NCBI GenBank assembly: GCA_964630765.1
Contig: CAZVXE010000011.1
Span: 1-34,322 of the forward strand
DNA length: 34,322 nt
From: Methanofastidiosum sp964630765
Lineage (GTDB): Archaea; Methanobacteriota_B; Thermococci; Methanofastidiosales; Methanofastidiosaceae
Reading direction: 5' to 3'
The notes beneath the pieces are model-generated. The model worked only from the letters and a program-made list of their open reading frames with translations, was not told the DNA's origin and ran no database searches. This document shows positions 1-6,768 of the stretch, in pieces. Positions within the stretch are counted from its first letter, which is position 1. Each line of letters begins with the position of its first letter. Both the position numbers and the translations under genes were made by a program.

Positions 1-2377
1 AAGTAGAGTCTAGATTGGATGCAACTTTCCAGTACCACACACCATCTTCAAGGTGGCCTATAGCTGGGTTTGGAGGAGTTGAAGTTGAGACATTGTAATC
101 AATAATCCAAACATTAGTAGATCCCTCCATTATAAAGTTTGTTTTATTTGCATCGTTTGCTTTTTGGAATTGATTAACTGCAATCTTATCGGGGTACAAT
201 GTATAGTCCAAGAAATCAGTGTTCTCTCTTGAAAGTCTTATATTATACCAAACTGATGAACATACATCCTTCCATTGTAATCTAGGGTTATTTATTGTTA
301 ATAATGATAAATCAGCTGGGGCGTAGAGATTTGGAGTTACTGTAGAAACTGAAAATGTTCTTGTTTCTGAATAGGGACTCTGATTTCCAAGTCTATCTGT
401 TGCCCATACTCTCCAGTACCATGTACCGTTTGAAAGTGCTTGTGATCTGTGCCTTCTAAGATTAACAAAAGGTTTTCCTGCCCAGATTAAATCCCATTGA
501 TTGTATGTTGATGCATTTTGATCTGGTTCACAGAAATAAGGCATACTAACATTAGCTTCATCAATATCTACACTTTGAGTAATTACATTTGTAGAGAAAG
601 TGGAAGATGTTGAGTATTGTATATGGTAAGTTAAACAGTTATTCTGACATGGATCTGCAGGTCTTTCTGCTGATATATCAGATATTTTGTAAAATGTGAA
701 GTTGGCTTCATTTTGATTAAATGGTATTACATGTCCATTCTGTGGTTGGAACAAACTCGGTGAATCTGTAGCTGTGTCTACATAGAAGAATGCACCGTCA
801 GAGTCTAATTCGTTAGGTACACATGGGTTACTATCTCTAGTATTACTCCAGTTGGCATCAACAATTGATGTTCCAACATTATCAGACATACTTGTTCCAG
901 ATACTGTTATTTGCGCCAATCCATTGTTTGTAGTTGCAGTTGGTACATTGTATGTTGCAGTGAAAATAGATGCCGGTGCTGATTCAGTTACTGAGAGTGT
1001 AGTCCAAGTAGTTTGGTTGTGTAACTTTACTTGAACTGTTGGTTTAGTTTTTAGTACTTCTGAGGAATAAATCCTAATCTGCATTGAACCTCCGCCAACG
1101 ACATCAGGAGTAGTGTTGTAGTCTATTTTTGGAGTTTTAAGATAACGAATTCTAAAAGTTGGTACAGTCGATGAAAGAGATACTGTAAAGCTCCTTGTTG
1201 TGTGTGAAGTAGGTGTACCACTAACGTTACCTAAAGCGTCTGTTGCCCAAACTCTCCAATACCATGTGCCAGCAGTTAGACCTGATGCGGCATAGGAAGC
1301 CGTAGGAGAAGTTGTATATCTTGTATAAACATTTGATGAAAAAGTTGATGATGTAGAATATTGTAAAGTATACTCCACTGGTGCAGCATTTTCAGTAGTT
1401 ATATCGTCCCATATGAAAGTAACATTACTTGATGTTTCTAAAGCACCGTTGGCGGGAGAATCTAATGTAGGTTTATCACATTGTGAATCGACAATAAAAG
1501 TTGGCCCATCGCTATAAGGGACTGTTGTAGTTTCAATAGGATTAATTAATGTTCCAATATTTCCTGCTCTGTCTTTTCCAGATATAGTAACTAGAGTCGA
1601 ACCATCATTTATTCCATTTGTACTGGATATACTATAAGTACAAGTAAAAACTGATTCTGGATAAGATCCAGATTGAGGAGTTATTGAAGATGCATCTGTT
1701 GCCGATTTACCTGGCTGTTGGACTTTAATTGTAGGTTTTTCCATTAATGGCTCTTCTGCTTGAACTCTTATAGTAACTGTGCCTATACCGAGTATTGCAG
1801 GATCTGGCCCAGTTTCATCTGCATCAACTTTAGGCGATTTAATATAAGTAACATCATATTCGGGGGTAGTATTATCTATTACAGTAGAAGGAGAATAAGG
1901 TGGACTTAATCCTCCTCCGGTAGTTGTAATTGTCCATGCGTGAGGAGATGATAATTCAGTAGCTGGTGCTTGTATAGCAACTACATCTAAATAAATTGTA
2001 CGAGTGCCTGTGGAAGTTATGTTACATGTATAAGCCATATCAGCTGGTGTAGTTACACCATCGGCAGTACTGTTTAGGTAGTCAGGAGAAAATCCAGAAG
2101 AAGATGGCTGTAATCCTGCTGTAGCTAGTACATACCCATTAGGCGCAGTTATAGTTACTGCCGTCCATGCTGGAGTAACTGTTCCAGTAACAACGAAATC
2201 AAATTTGAAACGCATTGGCATGCTTCCACTATTAAAATAAGGATATTTGTAGGCGTTTGCATTAGTAGTAATATTAACAGCCATGCTAGCAGCACTAACC
2301 TCCTGAAACTCAATTGCCCCAAATAAACTAAACATCAATAATGATCCAAATATAAAACTCAAAATCTTCTTATTCAA
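1..2377 (-). CDS. Secreted Ig/FN3-repeat surface protein (C-terminus beyond window)
   Basis: The frame stays open from a TTG at 2377 to the window edge (792 codons), so the C-terminus is missing. The TTG lies 8 nt after a GGAGGT site (2386-2391). Residues 1-30 form a Sec signal peptide (MNKK, a hydrophobic core, then VSAAS as a likely cleavage site). The mature part is rich in Thr and Ser and is built from beta-sandwich-like modules. An Ig-like segment beginning YIKSPKVD near residue 176 recurs as RYLKTPKID near 407. An FN3-like segment with QYSTSSTFS and GTWYWRVWATD (about 335-385) recurs near 570-660, and a third WYWKV motif stands near 776. There are no catalytic motifs, so a structural or adhesive cell-surface role is likely but not proven. 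The partner or ligand is unknown. Confidence 0.85.
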   Translation of the reverse strand, partial: MNKKILSFIFGSLLMFSLFGAIEFQEVSAASMAVNITTNANAYKYPYFNSGSMPMRFKFDFVVTGTVTPAWTAVTITAPNGYVLATAGLQPSSSGFSPDYLNSTADGVTTPADMAYTCNITSTGTRTIYLDVVAIQAPATELSSPHAWTITTTGGGLSPPYSPSTVIDNTTPEYDVTYIKSPKVDADETGPDPAILGIGTVTIRVQAEEPLMEKPTIKVQQPGKSATDASSITPQSGSYPESVFTCTYSISSTNGINDGSTLVTISGKDRAGNIGTLINPIETTTVPYSDGPTFIVDSQCDKPTLDSPANGALETSSNVTFIWDDITTENAAPVEYTLQYSTSSTFSSNVYTRYTTSPTASYAASGLTAGTWYWRVWATDALGNVSGTPTSHTTRSFTVSLSSTVPTFRIRYLKTPKIDYNTTPDVVGGGSMQIRIYSSEVLKTKPTVQVKLHNQTTWTTLSVTESAPASIFTATYNVPTATTNNGLAQITVSGTSMSDNVGTSIVDANWSNTRDSNPCVPNELDSDGAFFYVDTATDSPSLFQPQNGHVIPFNQNEANFTFYKISDISAERPADPCQNNCLTYHIQYSTSSTFSTNVITQSVDIDEANVSMPYFCEPDQNASTYNQWDLIWAGKPFVNLRRHRSQALSNGTWYWRVWATDRLGNQSPYSETRTFSVSTVTPNLYAPADLSLLTINNPRLQWKDVCSSVWYNIRLSRENTDFLDYTLYPDKIAVNQFQKANDANKTNFIMEGSTNVWIIDYNVSTSTPPNPAIGHLEDGVWYWKVASNLDST

Positions 2378-2510
2378 ACAAATCTACCTCCTTTTTCGAA
2401 ATGATCAGTTTTTTTATCATAATACTTCTATCATGATTTATGTTAATCATGTAATTATCTCTATTAATTTCATTATATTTTAGTCCATTATCCTCGTTAA
2501 AATATTTCAA
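2370..2510 (-). CDS. Possible 46-residue upstream ORF coupled to the surface-protein gene
   Basis: A TTG at 2510 follows GGGAGGT (2517-2523) with a 6-nt spacer and opens a 46-codon frame. It ends at TAA 2370-2372, so it runs 8 nt into the surface-protein gene. The Shine-Dalgarno site of that gene lies inside this frame, which would allow translational coupling. The product is hydrophilic and Asn/Ile/Lys-rich, without a signal peptide, and I do not recognise it. A TATA-like ATATAAAA (about 2534-2541) would place the transcript start near 2512, which would leave the GGGAGGT outside the RNA. The frame may therefore be only a 5' leader. Confidence 0.35.
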   Translation of the reverse strand: MKYFNEDNGLKYNEINRDNYMININHDRSIMIKKLIISKKEVDLFE

Positions 2511-2595
2511 GCTAATACCTCCCTAATGTGAAACGATATAAAAACATTATCATGAAACAATTTATTTACAATTTCAGAAATTGAAACGTTCATAA

Positions 2596-2727
2596 TCAGC
2601 TCTCCTCCAACATCTTTACCATCTTTTCCAAAAAATCCTCCCAGTTCTCTGCCTTCATGCGGCCTTTCCACTCAATGAGTTTGAAATAGAGATCATCCGG
2701 GATTCCCTTAATCGTTATACTTTTCAT
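2596..2727 (-). CDS. Small antitoxin-like protein (43 aa), probably ribbon-helix-helix
   Basis: This short gene encodes 43 residues: a beta-strand-like start (MKSITIKGIPDDLY) followed by a helical, acidic part ending in EKMVKMLEES. The strand followed by a D-D-L-Y turn is usual for ribbon-helix-helix antitoxins of archaeal TA systems, which bind their own promoter and a toxin. A GGGG stretch lies about 7 nt upstream of the ATG and a TATA-like ATATATATG at 2762-2773. No toxin gene follows, so it is an orphan or a remnant of a pair. The family assignment rests on sequence character only. Confidence 0.5.
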   Translation of the reverse strand: MKSITIKGIPDDLYFKLIEWKGRMKAENWEDFLEKMVKMLEES

Positions 2728-2927
2728 CAATTAACCCCAATGATTAATAATTATCAGTTTCCGCCATATATATGTATAAGCTGTTATCTAGTATCATTAT
2801 CATTAATAGGTAATAGTATTTAAAGCTTTCGCATCTATTGCTTATCAATGTAAATACTTCTTAAGAAATCTTTGGAGTTTTTACTGTTAACACTGGCTAA
2901 AACAGTTATAAATATAGATTAGAAAAG

Positions 2928-3142
2928 TTATATCCCTAGTAACAGATAGCAAATAGGTGATTCTCTGGAAAAGCTACATCATCCAATTATTATTGAGATG
3001 GATGAAGACGGTGTGTATATTGTAAGCTGCCCACAACTTAAAAGCTGCCACTCATATGGGGAAACTATAGAAGAAGCCATGGAAAACATCAAAGAAGCAA
3101 TAGAGCTTTGCTTAGAGAATTAAAGTTCCTCTAATATTATTT
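2928..3142. repeat. 215-bp direct repeat, copy 1
   Basis: This segment is identical, base for base in my reading, to 4001-4215 (offset 1073). Identity begins at TTATATCCC and ends after CTAATATTATTT; the flanks differ. The unit holds a TATA-like promoter, a HicB-like frame and about 20 nt after its stop codon, so it is a complete small transcription unit. Confidence 0.95.
2965..3123 (+). CDS. HicB-like antitoxin, orphan, no canonical start (copy 1)
   Basis: The frame encodes a small HicB-type partial RNase H fold: HPIIIEMDEDG, then a core with SCPQLKSCHSYG, then EEAMENIKEAIELCLEN. HicB proteins neutralise the mRNA-cleaving toxin HicA. No hicA is adjacent. The expected Met position is CTG (2965), 4 nt after AGGTGA. 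The only in-frame ATG (2998) would remove the first beta strand, and a stop codon lies 12 nt upstream of the CTG. Either CTG is used, or the start codon has been lost and the gene is decaying. The protein is identical to copy 2 at 4038-4196. Confidence 0.5.
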   Translation: MEKLHHPIIIEMDEDGVYIVSCPQLKSCHSYGETIEEAMENIKEAIELCLEN

Positions 3143-3208
3143 CTAAAAGTAATCTAACTTCAGGTATTGAATTTTAATAGAATCCAGCAAGAAAGATAAA
3201 ACATATTT

Positions 3209-3724
3209 CTAAGGCTTCCAGCAATTTAAGAAATCAACTCTTTCAAAGTCGCTGTCATTAGTAGCTACATTTTTAATATTATAAAATTGGCAAGTAGCTA
3301 CATGCATAGCATCATTAGGTAATAGCTGATATTTATGTGATAGAACTACTGAAGTTCTTGATATGGCCTCACCAATTTCCAGAATTATAAGGCCTTTATA
3401 CTCTAGTAATTCTTCAATGAGTAAATATGACGATCTATTATTTCCGATTAGTTCTGGATTTTTCTTTAGTATTAATTTAGTTTCGTTTATATTTGAATTA
3501 TTAATTTTAGAAATTTCAAATAAAACTATCTTATAAAATACTTCACTTAACACAAGCGGAGAAATAAAACCATTAATTTCTGCATTTTTGATTTTGCCCA
3601 AAAAAAGATTACATTGATTATAAAATCTAATATTGCTAAGTAGAGAATATAGTATTATATTTGCATCAATAAATATTTTATCTCCAGAAAAATCACTAAT
3701 TAGTCTGTTACCAGATGTCTTCAT
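3209..3724 (-). CDS. PIN-domain toxin (VapC-like RNase)
   Basis: The 171-residue protein has the PIN-domain layout. An aspartate sits near residue 20 in FIDANIILY, a glutamate near 60 in LSEVFYK, an aspartate near 138 in LPNDAMHVAT, and NDSDF follows near 157. These four acidic positions coordinate Mg2+ or Mn2+ in VapC-type endoribonucleases. The start overlaps the upstream antitoxin gene by 17 nt, the usual arrangement for translational coupling. The pair lies between two copies of a 215-bp direct repeat. The RNA target cannot be predicted from sequence. Confidence 0.85.
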   Translation of the reverse strand: MKTSGNRLISDFSGDKIFIDANIILYSLLSNIRFYNQCNLFLGKIKNAEINGFISPLVLSEVFYKIVLFEISKINNSNINETKLILKKNPELIGNNRSSYLLIEELLEYKGLIILEIGEAISRTSVVLSHKYQLLPNDAMHVATCQFYNIKNVATNDSDFERVDFLNCWKP

Positions 3725-3917
3725 CTTCGATTATCTCCAGTGCTATTTTTTCTGGTATATCGAATTTAATAGAAAAAGCGCTTTCATGTTCAGTCTTGTC
3801 TTCTATTTTTACAACTACTTCTTTATCTTCAATATCTATTTTTTCTGTTGGATAAATAATTCCATTTTTTATTCTGGCATTGACAATGATTGCCATATTT
3901 ATCTTTACTGCTTTCAT
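3708..3917 (-). CDS. Antitoxin of the PIN toxin (AF2212/DUF104-like)
   Basis: This protein of 69 residues has a beta-rich N-terminus with NARIKNGIIYPTEKIDI, the typical 'K-N-G-x-I-x-P' strand-turn-strand of AF2212/DUF104-type antitoxins, and an acidic C-terminal tail (EIIEDEDIW) that would contact the toxin. It overlaps the PIN gene downstream. A TTTAAA box at 3941-3946 lies about 26 nt upstream of the ATG at 3917, which favours that start on a leaderless mRNA over the internal ATG at codon 8. Confidence 0.75.
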   Translation of the reverse strand: MKAVKINMAIIVNARIKNGIIYPTEKIDIEDKEVVVKIEDKTEHESAFSIKFDIPEKIALEIIEDEDIW

Positions 3918-4000
3918 GTTTTTAAGTATTGCCTTTGTTTTTTAAATAGGATTATCTAGGATAATTTAGACAATGAGAAACTTTACAGACTGTGAAAAGT

Positions 4001-4215
4001 TTATATCCCTAGTAACAGATAGCAAATAGGTGATTCTCTGGAAAAGCTACATCATCCAATTATTATTGAGATGGATGAAGACGGTGTGTATATTGTAAGC
4101 TGCCCACAACTTAAAAGCTGCCACTCATATGGGGAAACTATAGAAGAAGCCATGGAAAACATCAAAGAAGCAATAGAGCTTTGCTTAGAGAATTAAAGTT
4201 CCTCTAATATTATTT
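4001..4215. repeat. 215-bp direct repeat, copy 2
   Basis: This copy is identical to 2928-3142 and has the same orientation. The 858 bp between the two copies contains only the PIN toxin/antitoxin pair on the other strand. Recombination between the copies would delete that pair. Confidence 0.95.
4038..4196 (+). CDS. HicB-like antitoxin, orphan, no canonical start (copy 2)
   Basis: The 52-residue product is identical to that of copy 1 at 2965-3123: HicB-like strand, SCPQLKSCHSYG core and a C-terminal amphipathic helix. A TATA-like GTTTATAT (about 4000-4007) precedes it. Again AGGTGA is followed by CTG rather than ATG. No hicA lies next to it; the next gene is an MNT-type nucleotidyltransferase with its own promoter. 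Confidence 0.5.
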   Translation: MEKLHHPIIIEMDEDGVYIVSCPQLKSCHSYGETIEEAMENIKEAIELCLEN

Positions 4216-4270
4216 TACATTAAATTCATTTGGCACAGATTTAAATAATAGTATAATTAAAATATATCAA

Positions 4271-4564
4271 ATGAAAAATGTTGAAGATATTGAAAAAATA
4301 ATAGAAGGGGAGAAGGAAGAACTTCTCAGAGAATATAAGATTAAAAATATAGGAATCTTTGGATCGTATGCCAAAAATACTGCTATAAAAAAAAGTGATA
4401 TAGACCTAATTGTTGAATTTGAGGAGCCTGTTAGTCTTTTAGGTGTAATAAAAGCAGAGAATTATCTGACCAAATTATTAGGAATTAGGGTGGATTTAGT
4501 TCCAAAAGAAGATATACGAAAGGAACTCAAAGAAACTATTCTAAAAGAAGTGATCTATATTTGA
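4271..4564 (+). CDS. mntA: MntA-type minimal nucleotidyltransferase antitoxin
   Basis: The 97-residue protein is a minimal nucleotidyltransferase: GSYAKNTAIKKSDIDLIVEF near residues 31-50 carries the GS...SDIDL catalytic signature of the Pol-beta superfamily. In MntA-HepT systems MntA adenylylates the HEPN RNase HepT and so inactivates it. A TTTAAATAA box (4240-4248) stands about 26 nt upstream of the ATG, so the mRNA is probably leaderless. The last codons overlap a truncated HepT frame, so the antitoxin remains but its toxin seems to be lost. Confidence 0.85.
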   Translation: MKNVEDIEKIIEGEKEELLREYKIKNIGIFGSYAKNTAIKKSDIDLIVEFEEPVSLLGVIKAENYLTKLLGIRVDLVPKEDIRKELKETILKEVIYI

Positions 4565-4623
4565 AAAGGGATTATACACTATATCTAAAAGATATGTTAG
4601 AAAATATAGAAAAAGCAAATTAG
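4561..4623 (+). pseudogene. Truncated HepT (HEPN toxin) remnant, 20 residues
   Basis: A TTG overlapping the mntA stop codon opens a frame reading LKRDYTLYLKDMLENIEKAN and then TAG. This matches the beginning of HepT/HEPN proteins (KRDxxxYLxDxLExIxK). The catalytic R-x4-6-H part is absent and the downstream bases do not continue the family. It is best read as a toxin gene deleted after its first helix, leaving MntA without a partner. Confidence 0.6.
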
Positions 4624-4659
4624 TTCTCATCAAATCTTCCTAATTATACTATATCTTAA

Positions 4660-4841
4660 TTATTTATAGTATTTAGTATTAAATTCTCTATGTAAGTGAT
4701 TAGAAGGTTTATCAATATAATGTTTATTCAAATATTTGATTACTTTTTTACCTAGAATAATGGCATCTTCTATAGTAAAGGTGCTTTTATCCAAACTTTT
4801 CGCATTTCTTCTAAGCTGGAACTAGATTTATCATATTTCAT
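4660..4841 (-). pseudogene. Possible frameshifted small gene
   Basis: From ATG 4841 a frame encodes MKYDKSSSSLEEMRKVWIKA and soon stops. Shifting by one base near the AAAA run (about 4785) continues as STFTIEDAIILGKKVIKYLN and on to a TAA at 4660. The joined reading looks like one protein of about 60 residues with a single-base indel. I do not recognise the family. It lies downstream of an orphan DUF2281 antitoxin, so it may be a decayed partner, but that is only a guess. Confidence 0.3.
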
Positions 4842-4879
4842 AATGATTTATCCATGAATGACGATATAAAATTTGGCTT

Positions 4880-5071
4880 TCACAAATCTGCCCAAGCATT
4901 ATCCTCCTCAAAAGTTAGCCAATCTTTTTTTAGAGAGGATTCACTCATTAGAGAAATTTCAAGAATATCCATTTTCTTTGTTTTTAAATAAATCATGAAA
5001 TCTAACACTTCTTCCAAAATAGGTTCAAGAGTTTTTTCAATTTCTTTGATGATTATTTCTTTAACTTTCAT
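4880..5071 (-). CDS. DUF2281-type antitoxin, orphan
   Basis: The 63-residue protein reads as a DUF2281-like antitoxin: MKVKEIIIKEIEKTLEPILE is the DNA-binding or dimerisation part, LDFMIYLKTKK follows, and the tail SLKKDWLTFEEDNAWADL is characteristic of the group. The ATG at 5071 is preferred to the TTG one codon upstream. A TTAAATAA box near 5092-5100 suggests a leaderless transcript. Members usually sit beside a toxin gene; here the following bases hold only a possible pseudogene. Confidence 0.7.
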   Translation of the reverse strand: MKVKEIIIKEIEKTLEPILEEVLDFMIYLKTKKMDILEISLMSESSLKKDWLTFEEDNAWADL

Positions 5072-5198
5072 CAAATATTAGAAATATGAGATTATTTAAG
5101 CATTTTCTAAATGAATGAAAGAATTCTTTATTGTAAAACTGGCTAAAAAAGTATTTCAATTAGGAATGTTTATATATTTTGTATTGCAAATAATCGTT

Positions 5199-5399
5199 AT
5201 GAGAATAACTGTAGTCTTAGAACCCCAAGAAGAAGGTGGATTCACTGTTTTTGTGCCTTCTCTTCCAGGCTGCATTTCAGAAGGAGACACTAAAGAAGAA
5301 GCCTTGAATAACATAAAAGAAGCTATCCAACTCTATTTAGAACCTGACCTTAATGAACTTGTAGACTTTGTGGGAGAAAAAATAGAAGTGTCTGTATGA
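5199..5399 (+). CDS. hicB: HicB antitoxin
   Basis: The 66-residue protein begins MRITVVLEPQEEGGFTVFVP and continues with SLPGCISEGDTKEEALNNIKEAIQ, the complete HicB partial RNase H fold. It would bind HicA and shield mRNA from cleavage. A longer frame opens at 5115, but a strong TTTATATATTTT box (5169-5180) lies about 25 nt before the ATG at 5199, so the extra 28 codons would be upstream of the transcript start. The hicA gene overlaps its end by 4 nt (ATGA). Confidence 0.9.
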   Translation: MRITVVLEPQEEGGFTVFVPSLPGCISEGDTKEEALNNIKEAIQLYLEPDLNELVDFVGEKIEVSV

Positions 5400-5620
5400 A
5401 CCTGCCTGTTGTTTCGGGTTTAGAAGTAATAAAAAGATTAAAGAAGATAGGATTTCTCGTTATAAGGCAGAAGGGGTCTCATATTAGATTAGAGAAATTT
5501 AACGGTAAAAAAACTCTAAAAATAACTGTACCCCTCCACAAAGAACTAAAGAAAGGAACATTGAATATTATTCTAAAGGAATCAGAATTAACAGTTGAAG
5601 AATTTGAAAAATTAAAATAG
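5396..5620 (+). CDS. hicA: HicA mRNA interferase toxin
   Basis: The 74-residue protein has the double-stranded-RNA-binding-like fold of HicA: GLEVIKRLKKIGFLVIRQKG, then GSH with the catalytic histidine near residue 28, then TVPLHKELKKGTLNIILKES. The downstream LHKELKKGTL block is strongly conserved in the family. HicA cleaves mRNA independently of the ribosome. The ATG overlaps the hicB stop codon, so the two are coupled. Both genes look intact. Confidence 0.92.
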   Translation: MNLPVVSGLEVIKRLKKIGFLVIRQKGSHIRLEKFNGKKTLKITVPLHKELKKGTLNIILKESELTVEEFEKLK

Positions 5621-5744
5621 TCAAGTATTGAGTATCTCCTAAGCAGGTCTTATTTTTGACAGGTCATTTATAAATAAGACAAAATAAAATTGACCAGTTA
5701 TTTATAAATAAGCATATTTATTTTTGACAACTATGACATACCAG
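5621..5744. repeat. AT-rich spacer with short direct and inverted repeats
   Basis: After hicA the sequence contains ATTTATAAATAAG twice (5666-5678 and 5700-5712, 34 bp apart) and TATTTTTGACA twice (5651-5661 and about 5719-5729). CTTATTTTTGA (5650-5660) is also roughly inverted relative to the ATTTATAAATAAG blocks. It could be a regulatory array or recombination scar; no gene is visible. Confidence 0.5.
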
Positions 5745-5891
5745 TTAGAGAACAATTCCTTCTTTGCATGCTTCCTGGACTGTACCTATTTCATTTCTCT
5801 TTCTTTCAAACTCTTCGGGCGTATAGCAGAATGCTTCAAGCCTATAAATCCCGTCCCAGATGTCCTGCACTAACCCATCCTCTTGATAAAA
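5745..5891 (-). pseudogene. C-terminal remnant of an archaeal nucleotidyltransferase
   Basis: The reverse strand reads YQEDGLVQDIWDGIYRLEAF, then CYTPEEFERKRNEIGTVQEA, then CKEGIVL and a stop. The W-D...EAFCYTPEEFE....IG.V.EA..EG pattern is the usual C-terminus of a group of Pol-beta-like nucleotidyltransferases common in archaea. The GS...DxD catalytic part is missing, and an in-frame TAA (5892-5894) closes the frame upstream. It is a 5'-deleted remnant. The rest of the gap to 6003 shows no gene. Confidence 0.6.
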
Positions 5892-6003
5892 TTAATGGTA
5901 ATAATCTAACTTGATCTCTAAATTCTGTAATTATAGTAAATCTACACCTAAAAGATATCGTTACAATGTTCCAAGACAATGTTAGAAAATCCCTTTATTA
6001 ATA

Positions 6004-6765
6004 ATGGCTATCCCTCACCTCATGGAGCCAATAAGGAAGTTTAACAGATTTGAGTTAAAGTATCTCCTCTCAATAGAACAGGTGGAGGAGTTGAAAAAAG
6101 ATCTGGAAAAATACCTTTTATTGGATGACCATGGGAACTCTGGAACTTATGCTATCACAAGCCTCTATTACGACACAGATGACTACCGCTTTTACTGGGA
6201 GAAGATCGAAGGGATAAAATTCAGGAGAAAACTAAGAATAAGATTCTATGAAACAATCGATAAACTAACTGATGATTCAATAGTCTTTGTTGAGATAAAG
6301 CAGAGGACAAACAAAACTGTACAGAAGAGAAGGGCTGCACTGAAATATAGAGATGCGCTCCTTCTCTGTAATGAGAGAAAAATCCCGCCACATGACCCAC
6401 GGGATGAGCCGGTAATCGAAGAAATACTTTCTATGATTATAAATTACAACCTAAAACCGACTTTGATTACTAGCTATTTCAGGAAAGCCTATGTCGGCTC
6501 TGACTATGACATTGGGCTTAGGGTAACTTTTGACACAAATATCAGGTACAGGATAAATAATCTTGCCCTAGATTCTAAAGAGATGGGAAATTTTTTGATA
6601 TCCCCAGATAGGTCAATTCTAGAAATTAAGGCAAATGAGAGGATCCCCTACTGGGTGACTGAGGTAATCGGCCACAGGAATTACAGGCTTATCAGGATAA
6701 GCAAGTACTGTACCGGATTAGAAGCTGCGCAGAAGGTTCCAAATTACGCTTATGAGGTGTATTAA
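6004..6765 (+). CDS. VTC-domain protein (polyphosphate polymerase-like)
   Basis: The 253-residue protein is a VTC domain, the tunnel-fold catalytic domain that in yeast Vtc4 makes polyphosphate from ATP. Visible motifs are FNRFELKYLLS (about 15-25), TSLYYDTDDYRFYWEK (about 52-67), KFRRKLRIRFY (72-82), FVEIKQRTNK (about 98-107) and a late EIKANERIPYW. The basic and acidic tunnel residues are present. It is soluble and lies 3 nt before a DUF4956 membrane protein gene and, after that, a CotH kinase gene. This three-gene set is common in bacteria. The activity is family-based inference; some homologues may be phosphatases. Confidence 0.85.
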   Translation: MAIPHLMEPIRKFNRFELKYLLSIEQVEELKKDLEKYLLLDDHGNSGTYAITSLYYDTDDYRFYWEKIEGIKFRRKLRIRFYETIDKLTDDSIVFVEIKQRTNKTVQKRRAALKYRDALLLCNERKIPPHDPRDEPVIEEILSMIINYNLKPTLITSYFRKAYVGSDYDIGLRVTFDTNIRYRINNLALDSKEMGNFLISPDRSILEIKANERIPYWVTEVIGHRNYRLIRISKYCTGLEAAQKVPNYAYEVY

Positions 6766-6768
6766 TAT

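Noticed and set aside
852..1034. 60-residue plus-strand frame
   Set aside because: It lies antisense within the long, clearly repetitive secreted-protein frame and has no ribosome site or promoter of its own.
2928..4215. CRISPR or insertion sequence explanation for the 215-bp repeat
   Set aside because: There are only two copies, each coding for a HicB-like protein, with no transposase, terminal inverted repeats or short regular spacers.
5115..5198. 28-residue N-terminal extension of HicB
   Set aside because: The TATA box at 5169-5180 lies inside it and points to a leaderless ATG at 5199; the extension has no HicB similarity.
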